Assembly (NCBI GenBank): GCA_030248065.1
Contig: JASAMV010003635.1
Coordinates: 107,051-171,050, forward strand
Length of the DNA: 64,000 bases
Source of the DNA: Rhynchonema sp. JSB1_4
Taxonomy: Eukaryota; Nematoda; Chromadorea; Monhysterida; Xyalidae
Direction of reading: 5' to 3'
Positions 11,571 through 25,079 of the stretch are shown one piece after another. The notes under the pieces are model-generated. The model was not told the origin of the DNA. It made no database searches and saw only the letters and a program-made list of their open reading frames with translations. Positions within the stretch are counted from its first letter, which is position 1; each line of letters starts with the position of its first letter. The translations under genes were made by a program, and so were the position numbers.

Positions 11571-14250
11571 ATGTCAAGTAATCAAGAATCACATCAACCG
11601 CCACCAACATCAGCACCGCCGACGAGTAATGTGGACGATTCCAAGTACTACCCAGATGAACCCCCGCCACCGTACAGTGGTGAGTCGAAGGACGGGCACC
11701 GGGCACCCGTCTCATATCGCAGTGACGGTTTGGGCTTCGGATTAGCGCTTATAGTTTACTTTGGTTGGATATTGGTCGCACAATGACTTTATGAGAATTT
11801 GTCAAATCTTTTTCCTGAATCGTAATAGGCCTGGGCACAATACCACTTTTGACACCCAATACCAATACCCAATACCAATACCGGCCCTGTACCAATACCC
11901 AATACCAATACCGAATTGGGGACCCAATACCAATACCCAATACCAATACCGGGCGAGACCCAATACCAATACCAATACCCAATACCAAATCAATACTACT
12001 GAAGTGCCTGGTATTGGGTTTGGTATTGGGTTGGTATTGGTATTGAGTATTGGGTTGGTATTGGTATTGGGTATTGGTCTTAGTATTGGTTTGGTATTGG
12101 GTTTTTGGTCTGGTATTGGGTTGGTATTGGGTTTGGTATTGGGTTTTGAGTCAGGTATTGGGTTTGGTATTGGTTTGGTATTGGGTTTTTCTGGGTTAGT
12201 ATTGGGTATTGGTTTTGACCCAATACCTGGCGAAACCCAATACCAATACCCAATACCAATACCAGGCCAACTTCAATACCAATACCCAATACCAGAATTA
12301 GACCCAATACCAATACCAAACACTGGTATTGGTATTGGTATTGGGTGGTATTGGTATTGGGTATTGGGTATTGTGCCCACCCATAAATCGTAAAGAGGGA
12401 AAGTGACGGGGTGGTGACGTTGCGTTGCGCGATCGCACACAAAACATGTGGTAAAGAGAATGTTTCAGACCTGCGGCAACGTGGTTGATCTGCTGGATTA
12501 TTTTCAGGTGAAAATGTTTTGTGAGAATCACAAATAGCACAGTGGTTAAGAGTGACTGAACGTGAAAATCAGGATAGATTTGATGAATTCTTATATGGTC
12601 ATTGTGCGACCATAATCATGCCTCAGCCAGCAATGGATACAATACCAAATACCACACAGTTTAACCTCTTTTTGTGACAAATAATCGGGACTGGCAAGTT
12701 TCCGCCGCTGTGAATGTTGAAACGCCTCTATGTACTGTACAATAGAGTGGTGCCGGAGTTTTCCGGTTACAGCCCCCTCCCGTATTGAGCTCCACCGGGA
12801 AATGTTCTAAGGGGCTCTATTCCGTTTTTATTCGTTCAGGTACATATAGCTCCAAATTACAGTCTCCATGAGTATTCATGCGACACAAAATCAAGTATGA
12901 ACCAGACTCGAAGAGCGCAAACATTATGCATGGGGGATGTGTTCGGAAGATAGTTCGAGTCAAGCCCTATTTGTGAATAAAAAAATAAAACTGATTTTCA
13001 AAATTCAATTTCCCACCAACCACCGAAGGGGCTGTAACCAGAAAACTCCGGTAATTAAACGGGGCTAGGGGAAGAAAGGAAAGGGGGGGGAAAGGGGGGG
13101 GGGGGAAGCAACCAAAAACAAAAAACCGCCCCCCCCCCCACCCCCCCCCCCCCCCACCCCCCACCCCCCCCCAATGACAGATCGCGGACCAAGACAACGT
13201 TCAAAAGAGCTTATACAGAGGGGTTCCAATCTAAGTTCCACATCTGCCCGAATAGGCTCGACTCAAATTTCATTTCCCCTGCTTCCCACACGCATGTATA
13301 GTCCAACAACAGCTAATGCAGAATTTATGTCCACTGCGTTACCTGATCCGCCAAGCACAACGCGTGATGCAACATTATAAACACACCCACGCAGCCAGCC
13401 AACACACACAAGCTGACTACCTGTCTGTGCTTGTAATGTTGCATCACGCGTTATGTGCTTGGCGGATCAGGCAACGCAGTGGACATAAATTCTGCATTAG
13501 CTGTTGTTGGACTATACATAAGTCTCGAATTCCAGCTGCGACCGGCATGGGTCCGTCGTCGGGTGACCAACCTCCACCGTATCCGGGCACGGGCCCATCC
13601 GAGCACGGTGGTCAAAGCACATGGACACCACCAACTCAGCCGATGCCACCGCCGCCCCCTCGCACCACCATCACCGTGCAACAAGTGCCTATAGTCGCAC
13701 CACTCACACTCGGCGCAACGCTCTGTCCAAATTGTAATGTAAGTCGGTTGAATGTTGTGATCGGTTCGGTTTATCATTGAACTATACTGATCAAAATTCA
13801 CTTTCGGCGATATGTATGTACTTTGCTGGCATCTGGGTCGGGATATACATAGGGCCGGCATAAAAATCTTTACATAATACACCATCCGTGAAACCTCGGC
13901 CAGGGCCAACTGACCACTCTTTGCGCATACACCAAGCTGTGTTCTTCATAGCCAGTGCAACTGGCTGGCTGTGGCTTCACCATATTGTCCAATGAGCGAA
14001 AGAATTTCATGCGACCGCCGGCTCAAGACTCAAGCAAAAATGAACCACCTCGCTGGGTTGAATTATTGATTCAAATTCAGTGCAGCGGTTGATGTTTCAC
14101 ACACAGGCCGGGTCGATGGTGACGCAGCCGGACGTAACAATGATCGTGTGCCTGATTGTGCTCGCATTTCTGTTCACGCCATTCACGCTCTGCTGCATTC
14201 CGTGCGCGTTTCGCATGCAGTGCACAAATTGTGGCTATCATGCCGCTTGA
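11571..14250 (+). CDS. LITAF-domain membrane-associated zinc protein
   Basis: Three exons: 11571-11679, 13536-13738, 14107-14250, giving about 151 aa with consistent phases (1, then 0). LITAF/CDIP-type proteins attach to the cytosolic face of late endosomes through a hydrophobic hairpin held between two zinc-binding knuckles. The N-terminal half is rich in proline, with PPPPYSG- and QPPPYPG-type motifs that can recruit ESCRT or WW-domain partners. The first knuckle, CPNC, ends exon 2. Exon 3 has the hydrophobic stretch MIVCLIVLAFLFTPFTLCC, then the second knuckle CTNC and a short tail. The 1.9-kb first intron holds two repeat insertions, one ending 17 bp before the exon 2 acceptor. An AATAAA lies about 415 bp after the stop (14665). 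Family call firm; orthology within the family not determinable. Confidence 0.88.
11773..12611. repeat. GGTCGCACAATGAC-terminus element, copy 2
   Basis: Inverted ends GGTCGCACAATGAC / GTCATTGTGCGACC match the element at 870-1130, and the inner sequence (GTTTCAGACCTGCGGCAACG) matches it in inverted orientation. It is split by the insertion 11826-12385. Target duplication is unclear. Confidence 0.7.
11826..12385. mobile_element. hAT-like element loaded with (CCAATACCAATA)n
   Basis: Ends TAGGCCTGGGCACAAT / ATTGTGCCCACCCATA are flanked by perfect AATCGTAA (11818-11825, 12386-12393). Almost the whole 560 bp consists of CCAATAC / GTATTGG words: one orientation at the left, the other in the middle, both at the right. 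It can form long hairpins. A partial copy is at 51116-51311. Confidence 0.85.
12753..13172. repeat. CCGGAGTTTTC-terminus element and C/G-rich tract
   Basis: CCGGAGTTTTCCGGTTACAG at 12753 faces an inverted CTGTAACCAGAAAACTCCGG ending near 13052. The same terminus family is seen at 32563-34149. It is followed by homopolymeric G then C runs (13083-13172). No gene is seen. Confidence 0.55.
13297..13518. mobile_element. Long-armed foldback MITE next to LITAF exon 2
   Basis: Arms of roughly 85 bp are almost perfect inverted copies, starting TATAGTCCAACAACAGC and ending GCTGTTGTTGGACTATA, with TA at the edges. The right end is 17 bp from the exon 2 acceptor (13535/13536), inside the normal polypyrimidine/branch zone. 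The terminus resembles the 1655 and 57530 elements. Confidence 0.8.
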
Positions 14251-15810
<1,560 letters not shown>

Positions 15811-15845
15811 CCATGCTTCATGTTTATCTGATTCAAGGTCCTTCT

Positions 15846-17437
15846 TCAACGCACCAATATCTTCACTTTGACAATGAGCTTGGTCCACAATTCCACCGGC
15901 AGCTTGCACACTTCGGCAATCAGGCACAGCACTGACACTAAGATGACGAGAGCAAATGCACGCAGCCAAGTGTGATAGGACTGAAGCGTGATTGGTTGTG
16001 GCCGTTTAACGCCGACTTCGGGCTCCTCGATGCTGTTGTGGTGATACCGATTCGTGTACCGTTCACGGATCACTGACAGCGCACTGGCCGAATCGTGCAC
16101 AGCTCTGTTCATACGTCGCATCATCTGTTAAAGTGGTTGTCTCACTCAAATGGAAGTTGGTTCCAAAAAAAGTAGCTCTTGTGGCCAGGATCTCAGAATG
16201 GTTTATCTGATTCCTTGGACGCCCGAAGTTTGAGTGCAGGAATAATTTTCCAGGCCGAGATCCCGGTCAGTCACACATAATAGATAAGACTAATCTGAGT
16301 GAGACTACGGCTTCAAATGCCACAAAACAAATGGAACTGGCTGAATAAACGAACGGCTTCACTGGCATTGCGCGCAAACAACCATCTCAGAGTGACGTCC
16401 ATCCTCAACTCCGGCAAATCCACTGCTTGGTAATCGGTGAAGCCGAGATCCTTCTGAACGACGGACACGCCCAACTTTGTTGTCAAGAACGCGTTTGGAT
16501 ACCGAGTCCAATCGCTTGTTTTTGGATTTAGCTCGACAGCTTCTGATTTTGCAAGAATTGGAGTCGTTTTCAAAGCGCCCATCAGTCTTTTCAGTTTGAT
16601 TACGTCTGTTTCTCTTAGTTGATTCATTATGCCGTACTTCATGTTGTCGAAGGTCATTAAGCGCACAGATCCCGTTTCCAAACACGCTGTCAATTCGTCC
16701 AGATTATTGAACGGCAATTTCGTTTCTTTGATAAGCAGCTGTGATCGAAGGGCCGCTTTGTAGAGGCTGAATAGCAATGTCGAATGGAAAGCGGTCCAGA
16801 ACAACATGTAACGGTCTCGGCAGCCTGCTCGATTACTGTTGACGTAGCCTTGAGCTTTGAAATACAGTTTGGTGAGCATGATAAATGCGAGAATTAAGCC
16901 CCAACATGTTGGACTGTAGATGAGCGTTTTCTGTACTTCGAAAGCAGGCTGTTCCCTGTTAAGTGGGCTGGTCAAAGCCACGAGTTCGACGGATGTGGTC
17001 AACACGTTTGTGGCTTGTGTTCGCTCGGTGAAATTGTGATACTGCGCCTGGGAGACGACGGTAGCGCTGGATAATGCGTACGACCATGTGCTTAACTCAT
17101 TGTTTTGCAGAGGATCAACGATCCAATCAAGGAACGAATCATCCGTGATGTAGTGAACAGGTCCCATGTGCTTCAAACTGAAGAAGATCTTGGGTTTATG
17201 TGTGTGGTTGTGAGAATGACAGATACAATCAAATTGGAACCTGTACCTGTACGTGAAACCGGCGCGCCGAATCACAAAATCGAGTAGTTCTGCCAGCATG
17301 CCTGGATATGGGCAATTCGGTGTTGATTTGAGGCCGGAGAATTTTGCGCATCGAGCCAGGTACGGTGAGTCGGGCGACATGCCCCAAAATCCAACTTGTA
17401 GGTCAGTCATCATAATAGACATAAAACTCGCTCGCAT
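15846..17437 (-). CDS. Ionotropic glutamate receptor-like (IR/iGluR) channel
   Basis: A large exon (17437 down to about 16330) and a last exon (16124-15846). The order of parts fits an iGluR/IR core: a ligand-binding S1-like start (LQVGFWGMSPDSPYLARC), TM1 (SPTCWGLILAFIMLTKLY), a pore/TM3 region ending LFSLYKAALRSQLLIKE, an S2 region starting PFNNLDELTACLETGSVRL, then a C-terminal TM4 in the last exon (WLRAFALVILVSVLCLIAEV). The last exon follows TTTAACAG in phase 0. The matching donor is uncertain; GTTCGT after codon GCC near 16347 is the only phase-0 choice I see. The start at 17437 leaves no large amino-terminal domain, like divergent invertebrate IRs, but an upstream exon cannot be excluded. 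These are ligand-gated cation channels of the plasma membrane, often chemosensory. The ligand is unknown. Confidence 0.75.
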
Positions 17438-18181
17438 TACGCAAACACATAATAAAGGGCCTCAATCCGGTCAGAGACTCCGAAGCGATATAGCTCAACG
17501 AAAATTTGATACTGCTTTTAGGAGAATTGAAATTTGGTTTGAATATGCTGGCTTACATATGTACATACAATATGATGCTGATGCAAGTGCAAACAAAAAC
17601 GGCGGAATTTATTTGTCCAGGCTCAGATCAATGGACTAAACACTGAACGAACTGGTGGTTGATGATTACGGTTGGTATTCTTTGAGGAGTATGGCCGATA
17701 TCTAGTATATACCATTCATTACCGACAAACATATGCCCAGGCCTCGCCTACATGTTGCAAAACAATTTATGATCTCTGAACGGTGTTAGGATCTGTCGTT
17801 CTCGTTCTCAACCACCGATATTTGGCAGACGTGATAACACAACCGTGCTGTACAACCTGACTGCAGATATTCCAAGCACCCACGAATGTTGAGCAGTGTG
17901 TTGCTTTTTTCTGAACGGCTTCTCAGAAGTTTATCAACCTTCTATCATTCAATGTCAAGGTTGCTTTTATTGCTTACGTAAATTCCCCGTAAAGTATAAC
18001 AGTATACCACCGTTGGCGTGTGCATCACATGTGCAGTGAACTGATGACGAATCACTATGGTCAGTTCTGGTCTGATGAATCTGTTAGTTGTTTGTTGTTA
18101 GTTATGCCCCTCATTCTGTTGTTTTCACCTGCACATGCACATAATTGTTGAATGATCGTGGTGGTCGTCTCTTGTCAATCT
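17438..18181. other. Intergenic region between the receptor and Kelch genes
   Basis: No gene or clear repeat recognised. The receptor promoter (minus strand) should lie at its left side and the 3' end of the downstream Kelch paralogue at its right side. Confidence 0.4.
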
Positions 18182-21100
18182 TCATCGTTTGGGAATGATA
18201 GGTTGTTTATTGATGGGGTTGATCGGGTATCTCATTGGGTTGATGTTGTCATTTGGATCGGGGGCTGGTGCTTGTTGCACAACATTTGCTGGATTATTCG
18301 GATACATTATGGGCATTTGGAGTGATGGTTGTCGGAGCGGATTGTTGGGTTGTGTCACAGCCGCCATCGGTGTAGGGTTGACTGCATCTGGTTGTTTCAT
18401 GATGTTCATTGGGCGAACTGGTGACTGCTCAGTTGGATTGTTCGCTTGTTGTTGTTCTTTGATTGGATCTTTTTTCTGCTCATCGTCGTCGTTATTCGAT
18501 GCGCTGACGTTCGAGCCCGGCATCAGCTCGACGTCCGATTGGGTGGCCATGTCGATGTCCTCGGCGAACTCCGGGTAGACGCTGTCGATTCGACGCGACA
18601 CCTGGAAATGGCATGCGGGAAACGTTTCATTTTTTGGCCAATTTTCAATCTCATTGTTGTTCGTTTCTCGGATTGGGGAAAAGGATCACCACGGTCTCAC
18701 GACCTATAATATAAATAAACTGTGGAATCAAGCGCACGACATGAACCTGCGGCGCTCGGGGCCCTTTGTAGAAATGGGCGTCCTCCGTCGACTTGCCGAT
18801 CGGTCGCCATTTGTTCCTCTCGTTTCTCTTGCTGAAAGTGCAAGAATAGTGAAATGAGAAACAAGGAACATTTTAAAGAAGAACACAACGGGTTCCGTAC
18901 CGAGTTTCGTCGTCATCCCGACCACCCCTCCTTCGGTGGAGCAATATGCCGACAATGATCAGGACTCCAACGACAACAACGCCTGGATTGCGGAACATAT
19001 GAACCGATCAAATATCGTACAATCTATTGAAACATCACCAACCAGCCACGCATGCAACAGCAATTATGATGGTGGTGCCGAGTCCGCCATCTTCTGTGTT
19101 CTCGTGTTCGGTAGCTGGAGCACAACACGTGTATTTAGTGTTTGAGAACATGAGCAAAGACAACCTGCGTCCGGGTCGGGTTTGACTTGGGGTTGAATTT
19201 GACTTGTTGGCATAAAATGTTTTTGCTCAATACTTGTTGGAAACAACAGCCAGACACAGCGCACACTCTACCCCGCAAAAACAAAAATTTAAAAAAAACG
19301 CCTCCGCTTTTTTTATCTTTTCTTTTTTTTTTTCAGGGAGCCGATTATCAAGAAAATAGTTTTTGTCCCATTTTTTTCAAAAAATTTTCGACCAAATTTT
19401 ACGAGACACTGTTCGGAAGCAACAGCCAGACACATGCGCACTGACTGTCTTACACACACGCGTGCTATGCATAAACACAGATTTCGCCAGCTGGTTGAGA
19501 TTTCACACAGGCGAATTGCATGTACTGTAGTAGACTTTGATGCCCAGTCGCCGTCAAACCCACCCCGACCACGCCCCACATAGGATGCCATTAAAGTGCA
19601 TGCACTGTCCACTTACGTTTTGCACAGTTGTCATCGAACAGGTACGCCGGAACGACGACGGATCTTGCATCCTGAGCAGTTGCAATGCCCGACCGCCTCC
19701 AAGATTTGGATTCATCGGTGGTGGTGTAGTGCACCCGGCTCGGCGTTCCCGGCGGTATGCCGACCAGACGTTGGCCAATTTGATGAACGTCGAACTGTTT
19801 TGCCGGATTCTCCAGGGGGTCCATTGGTCGGCTGGCACCGTTCTCGGGATGGAACATCTCACAATCACTGATGGCAGCGGCGTTTTCGTCAGGACCTTCA
19901 GTGCCGCCGCAAATCTGCGTGCGTAAAGCGTTGGATTAAAAATAGACTCTTCTTCTTTTGAACGTGTCTATCAGCGTCGTCTTACGTAGATTTGGTCGTT
20001 GTAGACGGTCATTGAATGTTGGAAGCGGGCTGTTCGTATTTTGTGTTCGATCATGATCCATTTGTTCTTGCCCTGACGAATTGATATTCGATCCGACGCG
20101 CCGATGCCTTGGCATTTTCCACCGATCACGAATACTTGGCCCTGACAATAATATGTGAGCACGAAAATCACATGGTATTGTACAATGTTGTTGCTTTACT
20201 TGCCCCGTGGCTGTGAACTACTGCTGGTGCTGATGACCGTGTGTTTTGATCAGTGATGTTTTACGCGAGCATAAAACCGGCCATCTGGTGCATTCTCACT
20301 TACGATGACCTGATTCACCGGTCGTTTGCGAGAGCAGGTCGAAAAGGGCAACCAAAGACACGAAATTTGGCTCACTGACATGCCAGGCGGCGGCATTGCA
20401 TCGATAGAAGCACGAACCCCGACCAGGATCTTCGGTGTCCCATTTTAAGGTAGCATCGTCCTCTTGATTGACCACGCTGAATTCACACGTCGATGCGCAT
20501 TTATGATCATCGGCGGTGGTGCCACAGCCGCACGCGAACAACTCATTCGTTTCTGGTATGTAGCCCACCGCCGCTGTAGTTGATCATGTTTTCGCAGGCA
20601 AAGTGACTTGGCGTCATTGACGCATGTAAGTCATCGGTGCGCGCAGGTCATTGTTGCGCGCAAGTCAATGGGTGATATTTTCGAAACGGTGTAAAGATCG
20701 GTGGAAAGCTCGGTCGACAGCTCAGTGTGATAGTCCTCGGTGTAAACTTGAAACATTGCACGTTAATAACAGTCAATGTTTCACGTTTACACCGAGCTAC
20801 GCCGACCGAGCTTTCGACCGAACTTTACGCCGACCTGTGCGCCCAACTGTCCTTTACACCGTTTCGAAAATTCCACCCATTGATGCGTATGCATCATTGA
20901 TGCACGTATTCGAGTTTTGACTTTTCTTTCATCAGTAAGTCCAAGCCTAAGCCCAATCGTGGGCCAAAGCCCAACCTAACGTTGAGTTTGAGTCGCCAGA
21001 TTGTGCGCGAGTCAATGACTTACGCGCATCAATGGCGCGAGACCAGCCAAGCAGCTCCATTACCGAGCAGCTTAATCTTTGCCAGACATTCATATATATC

Positions 21101-21480
21101 ACTGACCTTGCTGCCTTATTTGATTGGTCCTTGTTGTTTGCACCCATCTCGGTGACGTGTGTAGTTTGTGCAGACTCATCATTACGACTGAAAGTGAACT
21201 ATAATTATATATAACAGAGATCATCGTTTTATGTTGAGCAATTGATTTGTTTCGGTACCTCGTTTGTCGCTTGTTGTTTGATCAAATGCAAACATTTTTT
21301 CGCCGGCCAGCACCAACGGCGGCATTATTGCGCCCAGCGACGACGGCAGCTGTCGTAAGCGCAAAGGCGCCAGATCTTCGTCGATTGGTTTGCCGGTTTT
21401 GTCGAACTTCACAGCTCGCATTTTATCTTGCTGTGCGCTCAGCACAATGAGGATGTCGGCACAATCGTTATTTGTTGAGT
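18182..21480 (-). CDS. Kelch-type single-pass membrane protein, paralogue A (5' incomplete)
   Basis: Seven exons joined with matching phases: 21480-21259, 21187-21107, 20573-20380, 20141-19986, 19914-19617, 18982-18901, 18831-18747, plus the terminal exon 18601-18182. The first visible exon starts in phase 1, so a signal-peptide exon upstream is missing from this model. Order: an N-terminal region with GEKMFAFD; a Cys-rich stretch (ELFACGCG, CASTCEF, GSCFYRC); two Kelch-like blades (GQVFVIGGKC with MTVYNDQIY, then ICGGTEG with DCEMFHPE); a transmembrane helix VVVVGVLIIVGILL; a basic stop-transfer HRRR; and a Pro/Asn/Gln-rich tail starting VSRRIDSVYPEF. Predicted topology is type I, with the blades outside. 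It is a tandem paralogue of 21994-25079. No named family is recognised and function is unknown. Confidence 0.75.
20670..20878. repeat. Palindromic MITE, copy 2 (TTCGAAACGGTGTAAAGG family)
   Basis: Same ends and internal order as 296-526 with few differences. It lies in the intron between exons 21187-21107 and 20573-20380 of the Kelch paralogue A. No clean target duplication (flanks AAT / ATT). Confidence 0.75.
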
Positions 21481-21993
21481 CTGAAATTTGTCTGCCACAA
21501 AGATCTATTCTCGCTATAGATCTGTTTTAGGATCTGTTTTAGAGTCCGCGTTAAATAACCTGCAATTATCTCAAAATGGCACCAGCAGAGTAATACGGTG
21601 ATCAAGTAGATACGGTGATTGGATGCGATCATGACCGCGATGGGGCTGGAGTCAAAATCGGTAAGTCAAATCGGTGGTCAAAGTTAGCGAAAAGAAAATG
21701 AATGCTTTGCGTGGAAAACAAAATTAGCCATCTGCCAGAGCAGATGGGCAGCAACAGACCAAATATGCCGTACCGTATGCCGGCCGGTGTAAAACGTGGC
21801 ACAAATAAGTGATCTCATTTTTATTTTCAGCAATGTGCAATGTGCAGTGAATTCACAAGGTTTTGCATCGTACCATGGTCAGTTCCGTTGGAGTTAGAGT
21901 GTTGGAGGTTGTTTTGGATTTAGAGAACTGTGATATGTTCACATTTAGAAATTGATTATCCACTTGTATGTACTGTATATATGTTTCCATTTC

Positions 21994-24900
21994 TCAGTAA
22001 TTCATAGATTCAGTCTGTCCATATTTACTTCTGGTCTCGTTTTGAACGTCATCAATGTTGGATAGTTGTGTCGGATGGTCAACTTCTGGCGGCAGATGGT
22101 CGTTTTCAAATTCCGGGTAGATGCTGTCGATACGTCGCGACACCTGCGCGGCTGCGTGCGAACCGGAGAAGAAGTCCTTCGGCTGCGATCCTTCGCTTAT
22201 CGATCGAAGTCTGCGTCTCTTCCTCCGCGAGCTGCAACGCGTGATGAATAAAAAATAATGGTCACAATGGTGAGCTGAAGTATTATAATTGTGATGAGGA
22301 AGGAGCAACACTGACTGGCTATTGTAGGAACCAGACGGATGTGCTCTTTCGATTACAGCGAAAAGCGCCGTCCACATGAGCACACAGATCGCACCACCTG
22401 CAAGGGAAATTAGGAGTCACACTATACTTGCGTAGAGGTGACGGATAAAGATGATGCAAGTAGTTGAAACATCATGTCGCACCCACCGACACACGCGATG
22501 ACCACAACAATGAGGACAATGTTGTCCTTCTTTTCGCTGATTTTAGGTCCGAAGGCGAACGGTGGTGGTCATGAAAAGTACATGCGGCAGGATTATTTGG
22601 CTTATATTAATGTAGTCAACGCACGTCGTCCACGCTGGTCGTCAACGCGGCCTGATGCCATGTAGATGTTTCATCGCGCTTATTTAAAGGGGGCCTTTCG
22701 CATTTCAAAACTCCTTCAAACTTCGCATGTGTTTAGACAGCGGTCAATGCGTCATAAAAGTCAAACACACCGGAGGTCTAACGTTCAGCATGCTGCCAGG
22801 AGATGCCCTTCAAGAGGAACATCCGCGAACAAAATTAAATGTGGACCAACCCAATTTCTATTTGTGCATTCCACCAAGCCACCACACCCCACAGCCCCTT
22901 TTCTTTTTATTTCGAATTGCAACGAATTGTTCATGCGTGGCTGCTAAATTTTTCACGGTCTGCTTGTCGCGCTGTAAAAATTCTTTTAATTTCGAAATAT
23001 AAAGAAAAGCGAAATTCCATAGTTAGTGGTGTTGCACGTTTCATGCGAAACATTCATTCGCCTTGACACCTTTTTGATCAAGCAGTTTGCCTGAATGCGC
23101 AGGTATAAATTGGGCTGGTCCGCGGCACACTTTGTTCCCGGATGTTCTTCTTAAAGTGCATCTCCTGGTCGCATGCTGCAGATTGGGTTCTTGGTCCGTG
23201 AGAGTTTAATAACGCCCTGAACAATATCCAAATGCGTGCAAAGTTTGAAGGCGGTTTGAAATGCGAAAGGCCCCCTTTAAGGCTGCTTTGGTCTGCGGCT
23301 GCGTTGACGGCCAGCGTGACATTCGTCGATGACGAGACACAATTACATACCTATGTAGGTGGTGATAATTGTGGTGTACATCTTTCATTGTGCTCGAATC
23401 AACAAAACCCAGACGCAACCAACTTGGCTTGCAGCCTCTAAGGAACAGATGCGCCGGCACGACCACCGTACTGCCGTGGTATGGGTTGAACGTTGATTGT
23501 CGCCAAAGTTTGATATCGTCGTCGGTTGTGTAGTGCAATTGGTCGGTGTTGGGCAACGCGACGAGCCGACGGCCGATCTGATGCATGCCGAAACTGAACG
23601 CCGCCTTCTGCAGGTCGCCGACACGCTCAAACACCCGTCGTTTGGGATCGAACATTTCGCACGTGACCAGCACCATCGTGTTCGAGTTGTCGTACCCACC
23701 GCATATCTGCGCAAGAAAAACGATCAAGTGAAAACATACAATCGTACTATCGACGGATTTATATTCAAGAGAAATTCTACCGTACCCATATTTTGTCATC
23801 GAATACTGTCATTGCGTGGTGATGACGTGGTTTGATCATTGTCTGATTTAGCGTCGTCCATTTGCTTTTCTTTCGAACCGAAACATCGCCGTTTACGCCA
23901 GATGACGAACAATGGCCGCCAGTGATGTACACGTTGCCCTACAAATCGTATTTGGATATTCTGCGACACCCGTGACTGCGGCATCATTTCTTCCGGGTCT
24001 GCGGAATGTGACGTCAAAGATCCGGCGTAATGTATATAAGCACCTTTAAGGCGACGGCGTTGCTGTTCCGCAAACAGTCACCTCTGCCGACATCTTCAAT
24101 CACCCACGGGCCATCGGCAACCTTGAAGAAGCCACACGTGTGACTGCATTCACCAGCCGACGCACAACCGCACGCAAATAGTTGTTTCGTTCCGGGCAGA
24201 TAGCCGACCCCAGCTTAATAGGAACGATATCAACCTTGGTGATCGGATCGTATCGGACATCGGCCGTGTCTTGGTCACGTGACTTTTTTGAATTAAAAGG
24301 ATATTTAAGAAGTTTAGTGATGCCAGTAATTTCGATCAGCGTAAAAGATGTTCCCCGATCTAAAATGAATAACTTTCAGCTGGACTAATTAGTAGCTCCA
24401 ATAGATTTCTTACCATAATATCCTTCATGAAAGAGCCACGTGTGGCCAAGACAAGTCACATCCGATCCGATCAAGTTTGACACGGTGCTCTTTATGAAAA
24501 TTTTTGTCGGATGGGGGAATTTTCGGTTCAAAATCTCACCCCTCTTTCGGCTGTGTAGCGTACTTGCAATCGCTTTCCAATTGGTAACACTCACGGTTCG
24601 GTGAAGATCAAGCATCTCGACTGCGAAGTAAAATTGATGATTTTACTGTTCAAAGTGATGTTTGTCAGTCAAACGTCCAATCACGCACAATAAGTTTTCT
24701 AACCTCTCATTCCTTCGGTTGCATCGAAAGCGAACAGTTTATCATCGGCAAGCACTAATTTCGCGCTGCCCATTGCCGGACGCTTAGTCAGTCGACGAGG
24801 ATTTTCGTTGATTCGGATCGGCAAACCGGTGCTTTCATCGAATTGCACAACTCGGGTGGTCAGGGGTGCGTAGTCGGGGATCACAAGAAGCGCATCGTTG

Positions 24901-25079
24901 CATTCTTTTTCCAGTGTTAATAACTTGGTCAAGTTTAGTGCAGCTGCAAGAACATCAAATAGTGCGCAGACTTTGGTAAATGGGAATTTTAAAGTCAAGT
25001 GCCAACCATTTCCAAGAGCGAGCCATGCCACCAGCAGCGTTGTAATTGCAGCAAAGTGGACATGAACATCGCTGGCCAT
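21994..25079 (-). CDS. Kelch-type single-pass membrane protein, paralogue B
   Basis: Exons: 25079-24704, 24620-24414, 24213-24044, 23938-23786, 23706 to about 23420, 22536-22487 (tentative), 22397-22316, 22231-21994, giving about 520 aa. Exon 1 begins MASDVHVHFAAITTLLVAWL, a plausible signal peptide. Then come FDESTG and LADDKLFAFD, the Cys-rich LFACGCASAGECSHTCGFF, and Kelch-like blades GNVYITGGHC / MTVFDDKIW and ICGGYDNSN / CEMFDPKRRVFERVGDLQ. A TM segment is split over two exons (IVLIVVVIACVGG, AICVLMWTALFAVI). The basic tail contains SRRKRRRLRSI and the shared VSRRIDSIYPEF. The TM exon is 82 nt with the same phases as in paralogue A, which supports tandem duplication. The intron before VSRRID in A is absent here. 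The donor at about 23420 and the small exon are inferred from phase. Function unknown. Confidence 0.78.

Noticed and set aside
13316..13535. Real upstream coding part of the LITAF protein
   Set aside because: It lies inside the foldback MITE; the proline-rich exon 1 at 11571 with a matching phase is the better start. Kept as a question in the findings.
24595..24620. 26-nt microexon in Kelch paralogue B ending at a GTGAGT
   Set aside because: Reading straight through keeps one open frame to 24414 with correct phase; the GTGAGT may still be an alternative donor.
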